DNA of 56,803 nt from a bacterium (GCA_021784715.1 JAJYHP010000051.1:1-56803), one strand, 5' to 3'. Shown: positions 42,810 through 52,333, counted from the stretch's first letter. The notes: generated from the sequence alone by a model not told the origin. Program-made: numbers and translations.

Positions 42810-43298
42810 ATGCAGGCCGGATCGCTTCCGTTTTCAATAGGGATGGCTCAGGGAACTCCGATTACCGCGATCATCGCGCAAATGATCGCTCCCGCCGTCT
42901 TTATTTTGGCATGCGGAAATTTGCTCAACGTGACGATGACGCGCGTCGTGCGCGCCGTGGACCGGGCGCGCGCGCTCTTCGTCGAGATTCATTCCCTGCC
43001 GTCGGACGGTAATAATCAGCGCGACGCGATTTTGGCCGAGCTTCGGCTCTACCAGGCACGGATTAATTATTTACAGCGAGCGCTTTCGGCATACCATCTC
43101 GCAATCGGACTTTTCGTTTTGGCGAGTCTTGCGGTAGCTCTCAATGCATTGACGCGCGATGCGCTACCGTGGTTGCCGACGGCGCTGACCGTGGGCGGAA
43201 CGCTGACGGTTCTCGTCGGTGCCGTCGGCGTGTTTTTGGAGACGCGCGTTTCGACCGATGCTATGAAAGCGGAGATCGCGCGCGAACTCGGATCGTAG
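42810..43298 (+). CDS. DUF2721-family membrane protein
   Basis: A 162-residue protein with a hydrophobic N-terminal helix (ITAIIAQMIAPAVFILACGN), a charged cytosolic helical stretch (RARALFVEIHSLPSDGN, RLYQARINYLQRALSAYHL) and two further membrane helices. This is the DUF2721 pattern (PF11026); function unknown. A GGGAGGG site precedes ATG 42810; ATG 42843 is an alternative. It converges on nagA with a seven-base gap between the two stop codons. Confidence 0.8.
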   Translation: MQAGSLPFSIGMAQGTPITAIIAQMIAPAVFILACGNLLNVTMTRVVRAVDRARALFVEIHSLPSDGNNQRDAILAELRLYQARINYLQRALSAYHLAIGLFVLASLAVALNALTRDALPWLPTALTVGGTLTVLVGAVGVFLETRVSTDAMKAEIARELGS

Positions 43299-43305
43299 CG
43301 CTCGC

Positions 43306-44451
43306 TTAGGTAAGGACGAGCGTCTCTTCGCGCCGGTAAACGATCTCGCCGCCGACCATCGTCGCCAACACCTCGTATCGGTCGTCCCAGAAGGAAAGGT
43401 CGGCTCGCATCCCCACCGCAATCCGTCCCACTTCGTTTTGAGCGCCGATCGTTCGCGCGGGTGCGTGCGATGCCGCGACGATCGCTTGTGCGAACGGCAA
43501 ACCGGTAAATGCCATATAATTGCGTAACGCCAGATCCATCGTCAGCGCGCTTCCGGCAATCGTGCCGTCGTCGGCGCGCATGACCCCGCCTTCGACGCGA
43601 TAGCCCGGCCCGGCCGGCGGCATGAAATCGGTGGTGAGAACGACGCGGTCGCCGAGCATGCGATAGAGGACGTCGACCATCGGCGGCGCGACGTGATGTC
43701 CGTCGCAAATAAGTTGAACGGTCGTGCGGCGATCTTGCATGAATGCGGCGAGCAAGGATGGATCGCGGTGGTCGAGCGGCCCCATGCCGTTAAATGCATG
43801 CGTGAGGCTGCGATAGCCGGTGCCGATCGCCAACAATCCCTCCGCATAGCGCGCCGCCGTATGCCCTGCGGCGCAAGCGACACCGTGTTCGAGCATCGTT
43901 CGCACGAACTCGCTCGCGCCGTCGACCTCGGGTGCGAGCGTGACCATGACCAGGGCTCCACGGCAGGCGTCGACCATCTCTTGCGCGCGCACGCTGGAAG
44001 CCGGAAGCAAACAATCGCCGCGATGGACGCGGCGAAATTTCGGGTTCAGGAATGGCCCCTCGAAGTGAATGCCGAGGCAGCGCGCTCCCTGTGGTTGGTT
44101 CTCTTCGAGCTCGTGTGCGGCTTCGACGATCTCCGAAGCTGCGTGGAGCATCGATTCCCACGGCGCCGTCATCACCGAGGCGACGAATCCGGTCGCACCG
44201 GTCGCCGCGTATGCGCGCGAGGCGACCGGGACGGCATAGCCCTGGTCGCGATTGAAGAGCATGTCGTCGGCGCCGTTCGTGTGGAGATCGATCAGGCCGG
44301 GTGCGACCGAACAGCCATCGGGGCAGTGATAATCGCTGGTGCCTTCGGCGGGAAGGATCGCTGCGATGCGGCCGCGATCGATCGCGAGCCGCGCGTAGGC
44401 CGAGCTGCCGTCGCCCAAGGCGAGGAAGGCCGGGCCGATGATGGTAGGCAT
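43306..44451 (-). CDS. nagA: N-acetylglucosamine-6-phosphate deacetylase
   Basis: A 381-residue amidohydrolase that removes acetate from GlcNAc-6-phosphate in amino-sugar recycling. PGLIDLHTNGADD is the first metal block. HFEGPFLNP supplies the metal Glu, AGHTAA and THAFNGMGPL supply His ligands, CDGHHVAP the substrate His, and TTDFMPP the catalytic Asp. The last block, GRIAVGMRADLSFWD, returns to the beta-sandwich. ATG 44451 is the true start; the frame upstream is a shadow of the dynamin gene. It is last in the minus-strand series phosphomannomutase, dps, dynamin, nagA. Confidence 0.9.
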   Translation of the reverse strand: MPTIIGPAFLALGDGSSAYARLAIDRGRIAAILPAEGTSDYHCPDGCSVAPGLIDLHTNGADDMLFNRDQGYAVPVASRAYAATGATGFVASVMTAPWESMLHAASEIVEAAHELEENQPQGARCLGIHFEGPFLNPKFRRVHRGDCLLPASSVRAQEMVDACRGALVMVTLAPEVDGASEFVRTMLEHGVACAAGHTAARYAEGLLAIGTGYRSLTHAFNGMGPLDHRDPSLLAAFMQDRRTTVQLICDGHHVAPPMVDVLYRMLGDRVVLTTDFMPPAGPGYRVEGGVMRADDGTIAGSALTMDLALRNYMAFTGLPFAQAIVAASHAPARTIGAQNEVGRIAVGMRADLSFWDDRYEVLATMVGGEIVYRREETLVLT

Positions 44452-44486
44452 ACCTAAACGCTGCTTCGACGGGCCGGGAAGAGCCC

Positions 44487-47264
44487 CTAGCGTCCGAAGA
44501 GGCGGCGAAGAAAGGCCGGGGCGGCTCCGCTCTGCCGCGTCGGCTCCGCCGCGGCGCGCGTAAGGTCGCGGCCGATCTCGGCGCTCGAACGCTCGAGGCG
44601 AGCGAGGCGCTCCATGTGCGAGCCAGCGTGCCCGTCGAGGGTTTCGCGGAGCGCTCCGAGTTCGTTCCACCCTGCAGGCGCTCGCCGCTCCGCAATCGCC
44701 GTTGCGTACTCTTGCGCCGAGACGGTAAAAATGCGTGCCGTGGGAATCTTCCGTTCGGCGAGATATCGTCCGGCGAGCTCGACGACGTTTCGGCGTTCTC
44801 CCGCGCTCTCGTTGTCGGCCATCGTGTGCGCGAAGAGCATGGGTTTGCCGAAGTCGGCGATACGTTCGTAGAGGCTCAACTCGCGTTCGGAGAGTTGGCG
44901 CGAGAAAAGGCAGAGCACCTCGCTCGCACTCCGCGCCGCCATCAGCGCGATATCCTCGGCGTCGATATCGCCGGAGTCGAATGCGGGAGCGTGCACGAGC
45001 ACCAACTCGCGCGGAAACTTCCACGGCGTGAGGACGAGCACCGGAGAACGCTGCGCGGCTTCGCCCACGGATGCGGTCTCGAGCGCGCTCCACGCACCTT
45101 CGGCGTCGAGTGCGAAAGCCTCGTGCCGTTCGCCGTACCGGACGTGAATTGGGAAACGCGCCATTCCCGGGACCTCGTCGCCGAGAATCGCTTGGCCGGC
45201 GAAGGCGTCGATAAGTGCGGATTTCCCGCGGCGCAGCGCTCCCACAACTGCGACGCGCCAACGCTGCGGGCGCAGCCCGCGAGCGTACGCGGCCGCGTCG
45301 AGGCTCGGATCGCTATGCGCGCGGCGCAGCATCTCGGTGGCGGGATCGGCGGGGGCGATCTCCGGCGCTTCGGCGAGAAACGCGTCGGCGATGCGTTCGA
45401 TCTCGACGAGCTCGCGCTCGATCGTCGAGCGGCGCGAGCGCATGGATGCAGCGCGCGCGGAGACGTCGTCGGCGGAGACTGCGGCGAGCGCGCGTTCGAC
45501 GCTGCCGATGTCGGCATCGCGCGCCATTCTGCCGGCCTCCAATAAGGCCGCATCGAGCGCGCCGTCGATCCCTTCGATATTCGTCGCGACCCGTTCGCCT
45601 AACGCGGCAACGTCGTTGCGAAGTGCTGGGAAAATCGTCGATCGCAGATCGGCGATAAGCTCGCGCTTCATATACGTCTCTGCGGCTGCGGCGGCGAAAC
45701 GCATCGAGATCGCGTGAACGAGTGCGATTGCAGGCCCGCCGATCGCGTCGAGCACGATCGTCGCCGCAATGGCGTCGGCGGGATCTCCGCTCCACAGGCT
45801 CGTTCCAAGTTGCCCGCCGAAGGCGACCGCCGCCGCTTCAACGAGCGAAAAACGGAGTGGGATATCGGTGCCGCTCGCATGCTCGATCGCCTCGAGCGGT
45901 TCTACGGCGAGCAGCGCGGCGCGCTTGGCGTAGGCTTCGACGGCGTGGGCGGTCACTCGGTCCACGAGAACGTGAAGGCGCGCACGGTCGCGTAATTTTG
46001 CAATATCGGTGGTATCGAACGCCTGCGCGAGTGCGAGTTCGAGCTCCTCGCCGAGCGCCGCGGTCTCTCGAAGGAGCTGCGAACGGCGAGCGGCGCTCTC
46101 GTCGTGCAGTTGCGCGCGTTGTATATCGATTCGCGCATCGAGTTCGACGAGCTTCGGCGTTCGCGCGAGCAACTCGGCACGTAGGGTCTCCGCGGGAAGC
46201 GCGAGCATAGCGAGGTCGCCGTCGATCTGCACGATCGCATCGCCGCCGATGCGTCGCGCCGCATCGCGAGCGCGACGGAGCCGCGAGCGCCCGGTACGGG
46301 CGATGAGCGATGCATCGAGCGCTTCGAGAAATGGGAAGAAGCGACTCGCGGTAACGCGATCCGAATCGCCGTCGAAGGTTCCTTCGACGTAGTCGCGCGC
46401 GGAAAGTGGATAGACGAACGTTCCCGGTGCGTGAATCGCGGCCAGGCGTTCGATGCGTTCGGTCGCATTTTGCCAAGCGGGGCGCCCGTCGGCGCTGAGG
46501 CGATTCCACAGATCGATTTTGGTCTGGACGATAAAAATGCTATCGATGTGGCGGCGAACGATTCCTAAAAACGAGGCGTCGCCTTCGCTGAAAGGTTGCT
46601 GCGTGTCGATGAGATAGAGCACCGCGTCGGCACCCGGCAAGAAGCCCAGCGTCGCTCGGCGATGGGCGGGATTCGCCGAAGCGAGCCCGGGCGTATCGGC
46701 GACGAGAAAGCCGCGCGCGAGAAACTCCGAAGGGGTGGTTACGCGGACCCGCGTCGGCGCGTCGCTTTCATCGGTCGTTTCCGCGTGCAGCGTGCCGACA
46801 TCACCCGAGCCGACGGCGATAAATCGATTGAGGCGGTCGAGCGGGATACGTTCGGTGCGTCCGCTTTCGTAATACGCGGCCGCCTCGTCGCGCTCGCCGT
46901 TCTCCAATTCCGTAATCGTGGCGGTCGAAGGGTTGATATCGACGGCGAGCAACCCGACGAGCCGCTGCGTCTCGCCTTGCGATTCGCGGCGAAACTTTCC
47001 TAAAAGCGCGTTGAGGAGGTAGGATTTTCCGCTGGAAAATTCACCGACGACCGCAAGGACGAATTTTCCGCGGGCGAGCATTTCGCGCGCCGATCGGACG
47101 GGCGCGCTCGAACGTTCGTCGAGCGCGCCTTCAAGAACGAGGAGACGCGCGACGAGATCGTCGCGCGTCCGGTCGTACCGACGCATCGCGTCGGCGTTTG
47201 CGGTGCTCAAGGCGCTCAAATATGCAGTCGCTAGGCGGTTCGGAGATGCGCTTCCAGCATCCAC
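44487..47264 (-). CDS. Tandem dynamin-like GTPase
   Basis: A 925-residue large GTPase of the bacterial dynamin-like type, with two GTPase modules in one chain. Module 1: P-loop GEFSSGKS (74-81), switch Thr in NPSTATITE, G3 DTPGLAS and G4 QTKIDLW, complete. Module 2: P-loop GALRRGKS (675-682) is intact, but G3 reads HAPAFDSG and G4 reads HTMADN, so GTP use is doubtful. Between them lie long Ala-rich helices and a hydrophobic stretch (AIAATIVLDAIGGPAIALVH) that could be the membrane-binding paddle. B. subtilis DynA is a similar fusion. Start GTG 47264 overlaps dps by 34 bases; TTG 47216 or ATG 47186 are alternatives. Likely role: membrane fusion, repair or stress response. Confidence 0.8.
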   Translation of the reverse strand: MDAGSASPNRLATAYLSALSTANADAMRRYDRTRDDLVARLLVLEGALDERSSAPVRSAREMLARGKFVLAVVGEFSSGKSYLLNALLGKFRRESQGETQRLVGLLAVDINPSTATITELENGERDEAAAYYESGRTERIPLDRLNRFIAVGSGDVGTLHAETTDESDAPTRVRVTTPSEFLARGFLVADTPGLASANPAHRRATLGFLPGADAVLYLIDTQQPFSEGDASFLGIVRRHIDSIFIVQTKIDLWNRLSADGRPAWQNATERIERLAAIHAPGTFVYPLSARDYVEGTFDGDSDRVTASRFFPFLEALDASLIARTGRSRLRRARDAARRIGGDAIVQIDGDLAMLALPAETLRAELLARTPKLVELDARIDIQRAQLHDESAARRSQLLRETAALGEELELALAQAFDTTDIAKLRDRARLHVLVDRVTAHAVEAYAKRAALLAVEPLEAIEHASGTDIPLRFSLVEAAAVAFGGQLGTSLWSGDPADAIAATIVLDAIGGPAIALVHAISMRFAAAAAETYMKRELIADLRSTIFPALRNDVAALGERVATNIEGIDGALDAALLEAGRMARDADIGSVERALAAVSADDVSARAASMRSRRSTIERELVEIERIADAFLAEAPEIAPADPATEMLRRAHSDPSLDAAAYARGLRPQRWRVAVVGALRRGKSALIDAFAGQAILGDEVPGMARFPIHVRYGERHEAFALDAEGAWSALETASVGEAAQRSPVLVLTPWKFPRELVLVHAPAFDSGDIDAEDIALMAARSASEVLCLFSRQLSERELSLYERIADFGKPMLFAHTMADNESAGERRNVVELAGRYLAERKIPTARIFTVSAQEYATAIAERRAPAGWNELGALRETLDGHAGSHMERLARLERSSAEIGRDLTRAAAEPTRQSGAAPAFLRRLFGR

Positions 47265-47731
47265 AAGCTCTTATCGGAGGCGCGACAGAGCTCGGTATAG
47301 ATATCCGCCGTCGCTTGATCGCCGAGTTTCGCGCTTTCGTCGATCTGCGCGCGTAGGTGATTGGCGAATATCGCCATGCGCTCGGCGAGCGCTTCGAGGT
47401 GCTGCTTGCCGTCAACGGCATGGTGGGGGTACTCACCGAGAATGGAGCGCTCGGCGGCGATTTTTGCGGTGCCCAGGGCGGTTCCGCCGAGTTGGAGGAC
47501 GCGTTCGGCGACCAGGTCGACCGCGGCTTCGGCTTCATCGGCGAGCGTGTCGAAGAATTCGTGCAGCGCGATAAAGTGCGGCCCGGCGACGTTCCAGTGG
47601 GCTTGCTTGATCTGCGTCTTGAAGTCGAGCGCCGTCGCCAGCGTCGCATTCAGGAGCGAGATCAGCCGTTCGCGGCTCTGCAGGGGCAGCTCGACGCGGG
47701 TACGGTGGAGCAAGGAATTTGTTGCGGTCAT
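47231..47731 (-). CDS. dps: Dps-family ferritin-like protein
   Basis: A 166-residue mini-ferritin that oxidises and stores iron and shields DNA from peroxide. The intersubunit ferroxidase site is visible in QAHWNVAGPHFIALHEFFDT and LADEAEAAVDLVAERVLQLG. The C-terminal SLWMLEAHLR block is also typical. No Lys-rich N-terminal tail is seen, so direct DNA binding is uncertain. It overlaps the dynamin-like gene downstream, which ties that gene to a stress or membrane-protection setting. About 80 bases with no clear promoter separate it from the phosphomannomutase gene. Confidence 0.92.
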   Translation of the reverse strand: MTATNSLLHRTRVELPLQSRERLISLLNATLATALDFKTQIKQAHWNVAGPHFIALHEFFDTLADEAEAAVDLVAERVLQLGGTALGTAKIAAERSILGEYPHHAVDGKQHLEALAERMAIFANHLRAQIDESAKLGDQATADIYTELCRASDKSLWMLEAHLRTA

Positions 47732-47811
47732 TCTACGGTCATCCTTTACGATTCGGTTGAGGTGCGTAACTCCGCATCAACCACGGTAGCGCGCCCGAGG
47801 TTTCGCCGCCG

Positions 47812-49164
47812 CTACTTTCCTCGAATGAGCGCTAGAGCGGCATCTCGTTCGCGTTCCATGGTCGCGAGATCGTCCCCCTCCACGTTGAGGCGCAGGAGCG
47901 GCTCGGTGTTGGAGGGGCGGATATTCATCCACCAATGAGGATAGGAGATGGTGAGCCCGTCGAGGTGGTCGATCTTGGCGTCGGGATGCGCCGCCGCGAG
48001 GCGCTGAAGGGTCGCCTGGGTGTCCTCGACGTGCGAGTTGATCTCGCCGGAGCGCGCGCGGGTATCGATCGGCGCGATCGTCGCGCTCGCGGGGAGCGGG
48101 CTCTCGCTGAAGAGTTCGAGACAGGACATGAGCGCGATCATTCCGGAGTCCGCATACCAGTTGTCGCGGAAATAGAAATGCCCGCTATGCTCGCCGCCGA
48201 AAACGACATCGTCGTCGCGCATGATCTTTTTAATAATCGAATGGCCGACCTGCGAACGGATCGGGATACCACCGTGCGCGAGAATTTGTTCGGGAACGCT
48301 GCGGCTGCAGATGAGGTTGTAGAGAATCTTTGCGCCGGGATAGCGTTTGAGCGTGCTTATCGCCACGAGAGCCGTCACGGTGCTTCCGTCGATCAGCTCG
48401 CCGCGCTCGTCGACGAGAAACATGCGGTCGGCATCGCCGTCGAAGGCGACGCCGAGATCGCAGCCGTGCTTCCGAACCGCCGCCTGAAGATCGACCATAT
48501 TCTCGGGCTCGATCGGGCTGGCGGGGTGATTGGGAAAATTGCCGTCGAGTTCGAAAAACAGCGGCACGACCGTACACGGAAGGTGTTTGAAAACGTGAGG
48601 GACCGTCGCCCCGGCCATTCCATTGCCGGCATCGATGGCTATTTTGAACGGCTTCACCTTCGTGCGGTCGATAAAGCTCAATGCGTGCTCGGCGAAATCG
48701 TCGAGAACGAAACGTTCGGAGATGCTGCCCGGCTTCTCCGCCTTGGGCGGCAGATCGTCGGCGAGAATGCGGTCGCGAATTTCGCGCAGCCCGCCGTCGA
48801 ATGAAATTGCCTGCGCTTCGGAGCGCGTAAATTTCATTCCGTTATATTTCGCGGGGTTGTGCGATGCGGTGATCATCACGCCGCCGTCGAAGCCGTACTT
48901 TCCGACCGCAAAATAGAGGGCGTCGGTGGAGACGAGACCGATCGATACGACGTCGGCCCCGGCCTCGGTCGCCCCGCGTGCGAGAGCGGCAAAGAGCTCT
49001 TCGCCGCTCGGCCGCATATCGCGCCCGACGACGATGCGCTTCGCTCCAAGGAGCGGGACGAAGCAGCGGCCGATTTTGTAGGCTAAGTCGACGTTAATCT
49101 CGGATGGAAAGACGCCCCGGACGTCGTAGGACTTGAAAACGCTCTCGATCGCTGATTTTTCCAT
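47812..49164 (-). CDS. Phosphomannomutase/phosphoglucomutase
   Basis: A 450-residue alpha-D-phosphohexomutase that interconverts sugar 6- and 1-phosphates for nucleotide-sugar supply. The start SYDVRGVFP matches ManB/AlgC. The phospho-Ser101 is in TASHNPAKYNG, the Mg loop is DGDADR (242-247), the sugar loop is GGEHSGH and the phosphate-binding loop is RPSNTEP. Length suits the bifunctional PMM/PGM group and not GlmM. ATG 49164 is chosen because SYDVRG lies directly after; the longer frame runs into the divergent phosphatase gene. It could feed the polysaccharide operon at 29706-36582. Confidence 0.92.
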   Translation of the reverse strand: MEKSAIESVFKSYDVRGVFPSEINVDLAYKIGRCFVPLLGAKRIVVGRDMRPSGEELFAALARGATEAGADVVSIGLVSTDALYFAVGKYGFDGGVMITASHNPAKYNGMKFTRSEAQAISFDGGLREIRDRILADDLPPKAEKPGSISERFVLDDFAEHALSFIDRTKVKPFKIAIDAGNGMAGATVPHVFKHLPCTVVPLFFELDGNFPNHPASPIEPENMVDLQAAVRKHGCDLGVAFDGDADRMFLVDERGELIDGSTVTALVAISTLKRYPGAKILYNLICSRSVPEQILAHGGIPIRSQVGHSIIKKIMRDDDVVFGGEHSGHFYFRDNWYADSGMIALMSCLELFSESPLPASATIAPIDTRARSGEINSHVEDTQATLQRLAAAHPDAKIDHLDGLTISYPHWWMNIRPSNTEPLLRLNVEGDDLATMERERDAALALIRGK

Positions 49165-49167
49165 GGC

Positions 49168-50559
49168 TTGCGACGCTCTTCGGAGGGGCTCTCTACGAAA
49201 CCTACCATCCGATTCGTGGGAACGATTGCTTCGTCGCTCTTCATCGCGGCGGCAATCTTTTTCTCGCTGCGCGTCGCCACGGTAACGAGAGCGCGCATCG
49301 CCGACCTCCTCGCTCGGGAGCATGTGGTGACGAATGCCGCTCTACTTGTCAGCCGCATCGCATTGGCGCGCGTCGATATCGTCGGGGCGCTCCAAGTAGA
49401 AGGAGGGCTTCCGAGCGCCGCCGCGCGCTCGAGCTACCGGCATGCCGTGACGCTGCGCCGAAAGCAACTGGCACAGATACGCTCGATCGTCGCTAGGGAG
49501 CGCCTGGCAAACGCTGCGATAGCCTTACATTTGTACGGCGGCGTCGACCGCGTCCTACGGCGGGAGATCGCCGAGCCGATCTTCGCCGGCAAACTCATCC
49601 CGAGCGACGAGATCGAGGAATCCATTCGCATATTATCGTCGGTCGAAGGGAATTACGAACGAAGCATCGCGCTGGATTTGGCCCACCGAAGCGACGAACT
49701 CGACGCTCGTTTGAATTCGACGATCGACTCGGCGATTTATTTGCGTTCGTTGTGGTTATTGGCGTTCGGCGTCTTCGCGCTCGCAATCAATATCTACAGC
49801 GCTCGCCTCTATCGGCAGCTCGCCGACGAACGCTCCGTTACGGCGATATTGCAGCGAGCCTTTATCAGCCGTCACATTCCGCTCCCGAACTGCGAATTGG
49901 GAAGCGCGTACGAATCGGCCGACTCGCACGCCGCAGTGGGAGGAGATCTCTTCGACGTCTATCGTTTATCGAACGACCTCGCACTCGTGCTCATCGCCGA
50001 CGTGAGCGGGAAGGGGATCGACGCGGCGGTGATAACGGCATTCGTGAAATTCACGGTTCGCGGAATCGCCTTGCGTCGTCGGGACCCCGCGCAGATTTTA
50101 AGCGAATTCAATATCGCATTCGGGCAGACCGTAGAGAACCCGTACCTCTTCGTGTCGATGTTCGTCGGAATCCTCGATACGGTGAAGGGCGAACTCACGT
50201 ATGCGAGCGCCGGGCACGATTCGGCGTTCGTTCGGCACGGCCACGAGGTGCGGCAATTGAGCGTTACCGGCCCGGTCCTCGGAGTGATGGTGGAACCCTA
50301 CGATACCAAATCGGTCATTTTCGACGACGGAGATTCCTTGGTGCTATCGACCGATGGGCTGACCGAGGCGCGCAATACCGCCGGAGAGCTGCTCGGCGAG
50401 AACGGCGCGATGGAGATCATCGCGGAGGCTCCCGAGGCACCGCAGCAACTCGCCGATCACATTATCGCCGCCATCCGCGAGCGCTCCGGCGGGCGGCTTC
50501 GGGACGACGTGGCGATCCTTGCGGTGCGCGTTCGCGTTCACGAGGTTCATCTCGCGTAA
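49168..50559 (+). CDS. Membrane-bound SpoIIE/PP2C-type protein phosphatase
   Basis: A 463-residue signalling phosphatase. Two membrane helices (about 16-34 and 190-210) frame an extracytoplasmic helical sensor. The C-terminal PP2C domain (about 240-460) has AVGGDLFDVY and IADVSGKGIDAA metal blocks, ASAGHDSAF, STDGLTEARN and RDDVAILAVR, so it is probably active on a Ser/Thr-phosphorylated anti-sigma-factor antagonist or similar. No such partner is in the window. The start is uncertain: TTG 49168 lies three bases from the divergent phosphomannomutase ATG, and GTG 49216 is another choice. Confidence 0.87.
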   Translation: MRRSSEGLSTKPTIRFVGTIASSLFIAAAIFFSLRVATVTRARIADLLAREHVVTNAALLVSRIALARVDIVGALQVEGGLPSAAARSSYRHAVTLRRKQLAQIRSIVARERLANAAIALHLYGGVDRVLRREIAEPIFAGKLIPSDEIEESIRILSSVEGNYERSIALDLAHRSDELDARLNSTIDSAIYLRSLWLLAFGVFALAINIYSARLYRQLADERSVTAILQRAFISRHIPLPNCELGSAYESADSHAAVGGDLFDVYRLSNDLALVLIADVSGKGIDAAVITAFVKFTVRGIALRRRDPAQILSEFNIAFGQTVENPYLFVSMFVGILDTVKGELTYASAGHDSAFVRHGHEVRQLSVTGPVLGVMVEPYDTKSVIFDDGDSLVLSTDGLTEARNTAGELLGENGAMEIIAEAPEAPQQLADHIIAAIRERSGGRLRDDVAILAVRVRVHEVHLA

Positions 50560-50579
50560 GCGGGGTTTCTCGCTCCCCT

Positions 50580-51347
50580 CTAATGCGCCGGGACGACGAT
50601 GGTGCGCCCGTCGTCGGTGCGCGCGCGGTGCATCTTGATGCCGTAGGCTTCATCGAGGAGCGAACTCGCGAGAACTTCCTCGGGAGGGGCGAGTGCGAGC
50701 ATGCGGCCGCACCCCAAGAGCATCACGCGGTCGGCCACCGAAGCCGCCTCGTTAATATCGTGGAGTACGCAGAGCACGCTCGTGCCCGTCTTCGTCCGTC
50801 CGCGGAGAAGTTCGAGCACGTTGTGAGCGACGCGAACGTCGAGGTGCGTCGTCGGCTCGTCGAGCAACAAGAGCGGCGCTCCCTGAGCGAGCGCCATCGC
50901 AATCCAGACGCGTTGCTGCTCGCCGCTGCTCAGGCGAGTAAAAACGCGATCGACGTACTCCTCGATATGGGTCGCCGCAATCGCCGCGGCGATCGCGCGC
51001 TCGTCCTCTTCGTCGGCTGAGAATTTCCACCACGGTCGGTAAGGAAACCGACCGATAGCAACGACATCTCGTACCCGAAGTTCGTCGGCGAGCAGTTCGT
51101 CGGAGGCGAGCATGGCAATATTGCGCGCGCGTCGCGCGACCGGCAGGCGATAGACCGGCTTTCCGTCGAGTTCGATCGCTCCTACGGCGGGAAGTTCGAA
51201 GCCCGCGCAGGCGCGGAGCAACGTCGTTTTCCCAACGCCGTTCGGGCCGAGTACCGCGACGAATTCTCCGGGACGGAGTTCGAAATCGATATCTTCGAGA
51301 ACGCGTCGGCCTCCGCGTTCCAGGGCGAGCCCTCGCGCGCGAATCAT
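50580..51347 (-). CDS. btuD: Cobalamin/iron-complex ABC importer ATPase
   Basis: A 255-residue nucleotide-binding subunit of the FecE/BtuD group. Walker A is GPNGVGKTT, the signature is LSSGEQQRVWIAMAL, Walker B is LLLLDEPTTHLD and the switch is VLHDINEAASVADRV. The C-terminal EEVLASSLLDEAYGIKMHRA resembles BtuD/FecE ends. The group imports either B12 or ferric siderophores. The cobalamin riboswitch before the neighbouring receptor gene decides for B12. The start overlaps the permease stop (ATGA). Confidence 0.9.
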   Translation of the reverse strand: MIRARGLALERGGRRVLEDIDFELRPGEFVAVLGPNGVGKTTLLRACAGFELPAVGAIELDGKPVYRLPVARRARNIAMLASDELLADELRVRDVVAIGRFPYRPWWKFSADEEDERAIAAAIAATHIEEYVDRVFTRLSSGEQQRVWIAMALAQGAPLLLLDEPTTHLDVRVAHNVLELLRGRTKTGTSVLCVLHDINEAASVADRVMLLGCGRMLALAPPEEVLASSLLDEAYGIKMHRARTDDGRTIVVPAH

Positions 51348-52324
51348 CGACGGTGCTCGCGTCGGAGATAGATGATAATGAAGATGGGAATCCCCGCGAA
51401 TGCCAGCACGATTCCTAAAGGAAGTTCGCGCGGTGCGATGACCGAACGCGCGATTGCGTCGGCCGCAATCGCCATCGCCGCGCCGAGGAAGGCGCTCGCC
51501 GGCAAGAGCGCCCGCGCATCGCTACCGACGATGCGGCGTGCGAGATGCGGCACGATCAGCCCGACGAATCCGACCATGCCCGCTAGCGAAACCGCTGCCG
51601 CGGTGAGCAGCGTCGCCGAACCGAGAATCGACCATTGCGCGCGTTCGATATCGAGCCCGATCCCACGCGCGCGAAGATCGCCGATGCGCAGCGCATCGAG
51701 CGAGCGAACGTTGCCGATGGCGACGATCCCCCCGACGACGGCATACGGGAGCGCGAAACGCAGGTCGTTCCATCCGCGCCCGGCGAGGCTGCCGACGAGC
51801 CAGGCTTGCAGCGTGAGTTGGAAGGAGATGCTGCGCGCGAGAACGCTGAGGAGTGCGACCGAGGCGGCGAGCAGTGCGGAGATTGCGACGCCGGCGAGAA
51901 TGAGCCGCGTGGCATCGATCCCGCTGCCGCGACGCGCGAGTGCGGCAACGAGCAACGAGGCGGCGAGCCCACCGGCGAAACCGAGTGCGGGAAGCACGGA
52001 GAGCGCGACTCCGAACGCCAGCGCGGCCGCGATCGCCGCTGCTGCGCCGGCGCTCGTGCCGATGAGATAGGGATCGACGAGGGGGTTGCGCAGCATTCCC
52101 TGCAGTTGTGCGCCCGCGAGTGCGAGCGCCGCACCGACGAGGGCCGCGCAGAGAACGCGCGGCATGCGCAGTTGCCAGAGAATCGTATGCGCGATATCGC
52201 GCGCGTGCGGATGGACGAGCGCGTGAAGAACCTGAGCGAGAGGGAGTGCGTCCCCGCCGACGGCAAGCCCCACACCCGCAGCGAGAATCGCGGCGAGCGG
52301 TGGGAGAAGCCGTCGGAGGATCAC
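51344..52324 (-). CDS. btuC: Cobalamin ABC importer permease (FecCD/BtuC family)
   Basis: A 326-residue permease with about ten helices. VLCAALVGAALALAGAQLQG and MLRNPLVDPYLIGTSAGAA are the conserved opening blocks. GMVGFVGLIVPHLARRIVGS and the final REHRR match BtuC/FecD. The RNPL..P...G segment is the family signature. It lies nine bases after the btuB stop on the same strand, and its TGA overlaps the btuD ATG, so btuB, btuC and btuD form one transcript under the riboswitch. Confidence 0.92.
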   Translation of the reverse strand: MILRRLLPPLAAILAAGVGLAVGGDALPLAQVLHALVHPHARDIAHTILWQLRMPRVLCAALVGAALALAGAQLQGMLRNPLVDPYLIGTSAGAAAAIAAALAFGVALSVLPALGFAGGLAASLLVAALARRGSGIDATRLILAGVAISALLAASVALLSVLARSISFQLTLQAWLVGSLAGRGWNDLRFALPYAVVGGIVAIGNVRSLDALRIGDLRARGIGLDIERAQWSILGSATLLTAAAVSLAGMVGFVGLIVPHLARRIVGSDARALLPASAFLGAAMAIAADAIARSVIAPRELPLGIVLAFAGIPIFIIIYLRREHRR

Positions 52325-52333
52325 GTTCGGCCG

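Noticed and set aside
42320..43012. A 230-codon frame across the end of the DUF2079 gene and the start of the DUF2721 gene
   Set aside because: Only its middle part resembles protein (the LivF tail). It overlaps two better genes and is read as a pseudogene fragment.
47732..47811. Promoter of dps in the 80-base gap
   Set aside because: TTGATG is present on the minus strand but no -10 box is found at a fitting distance.
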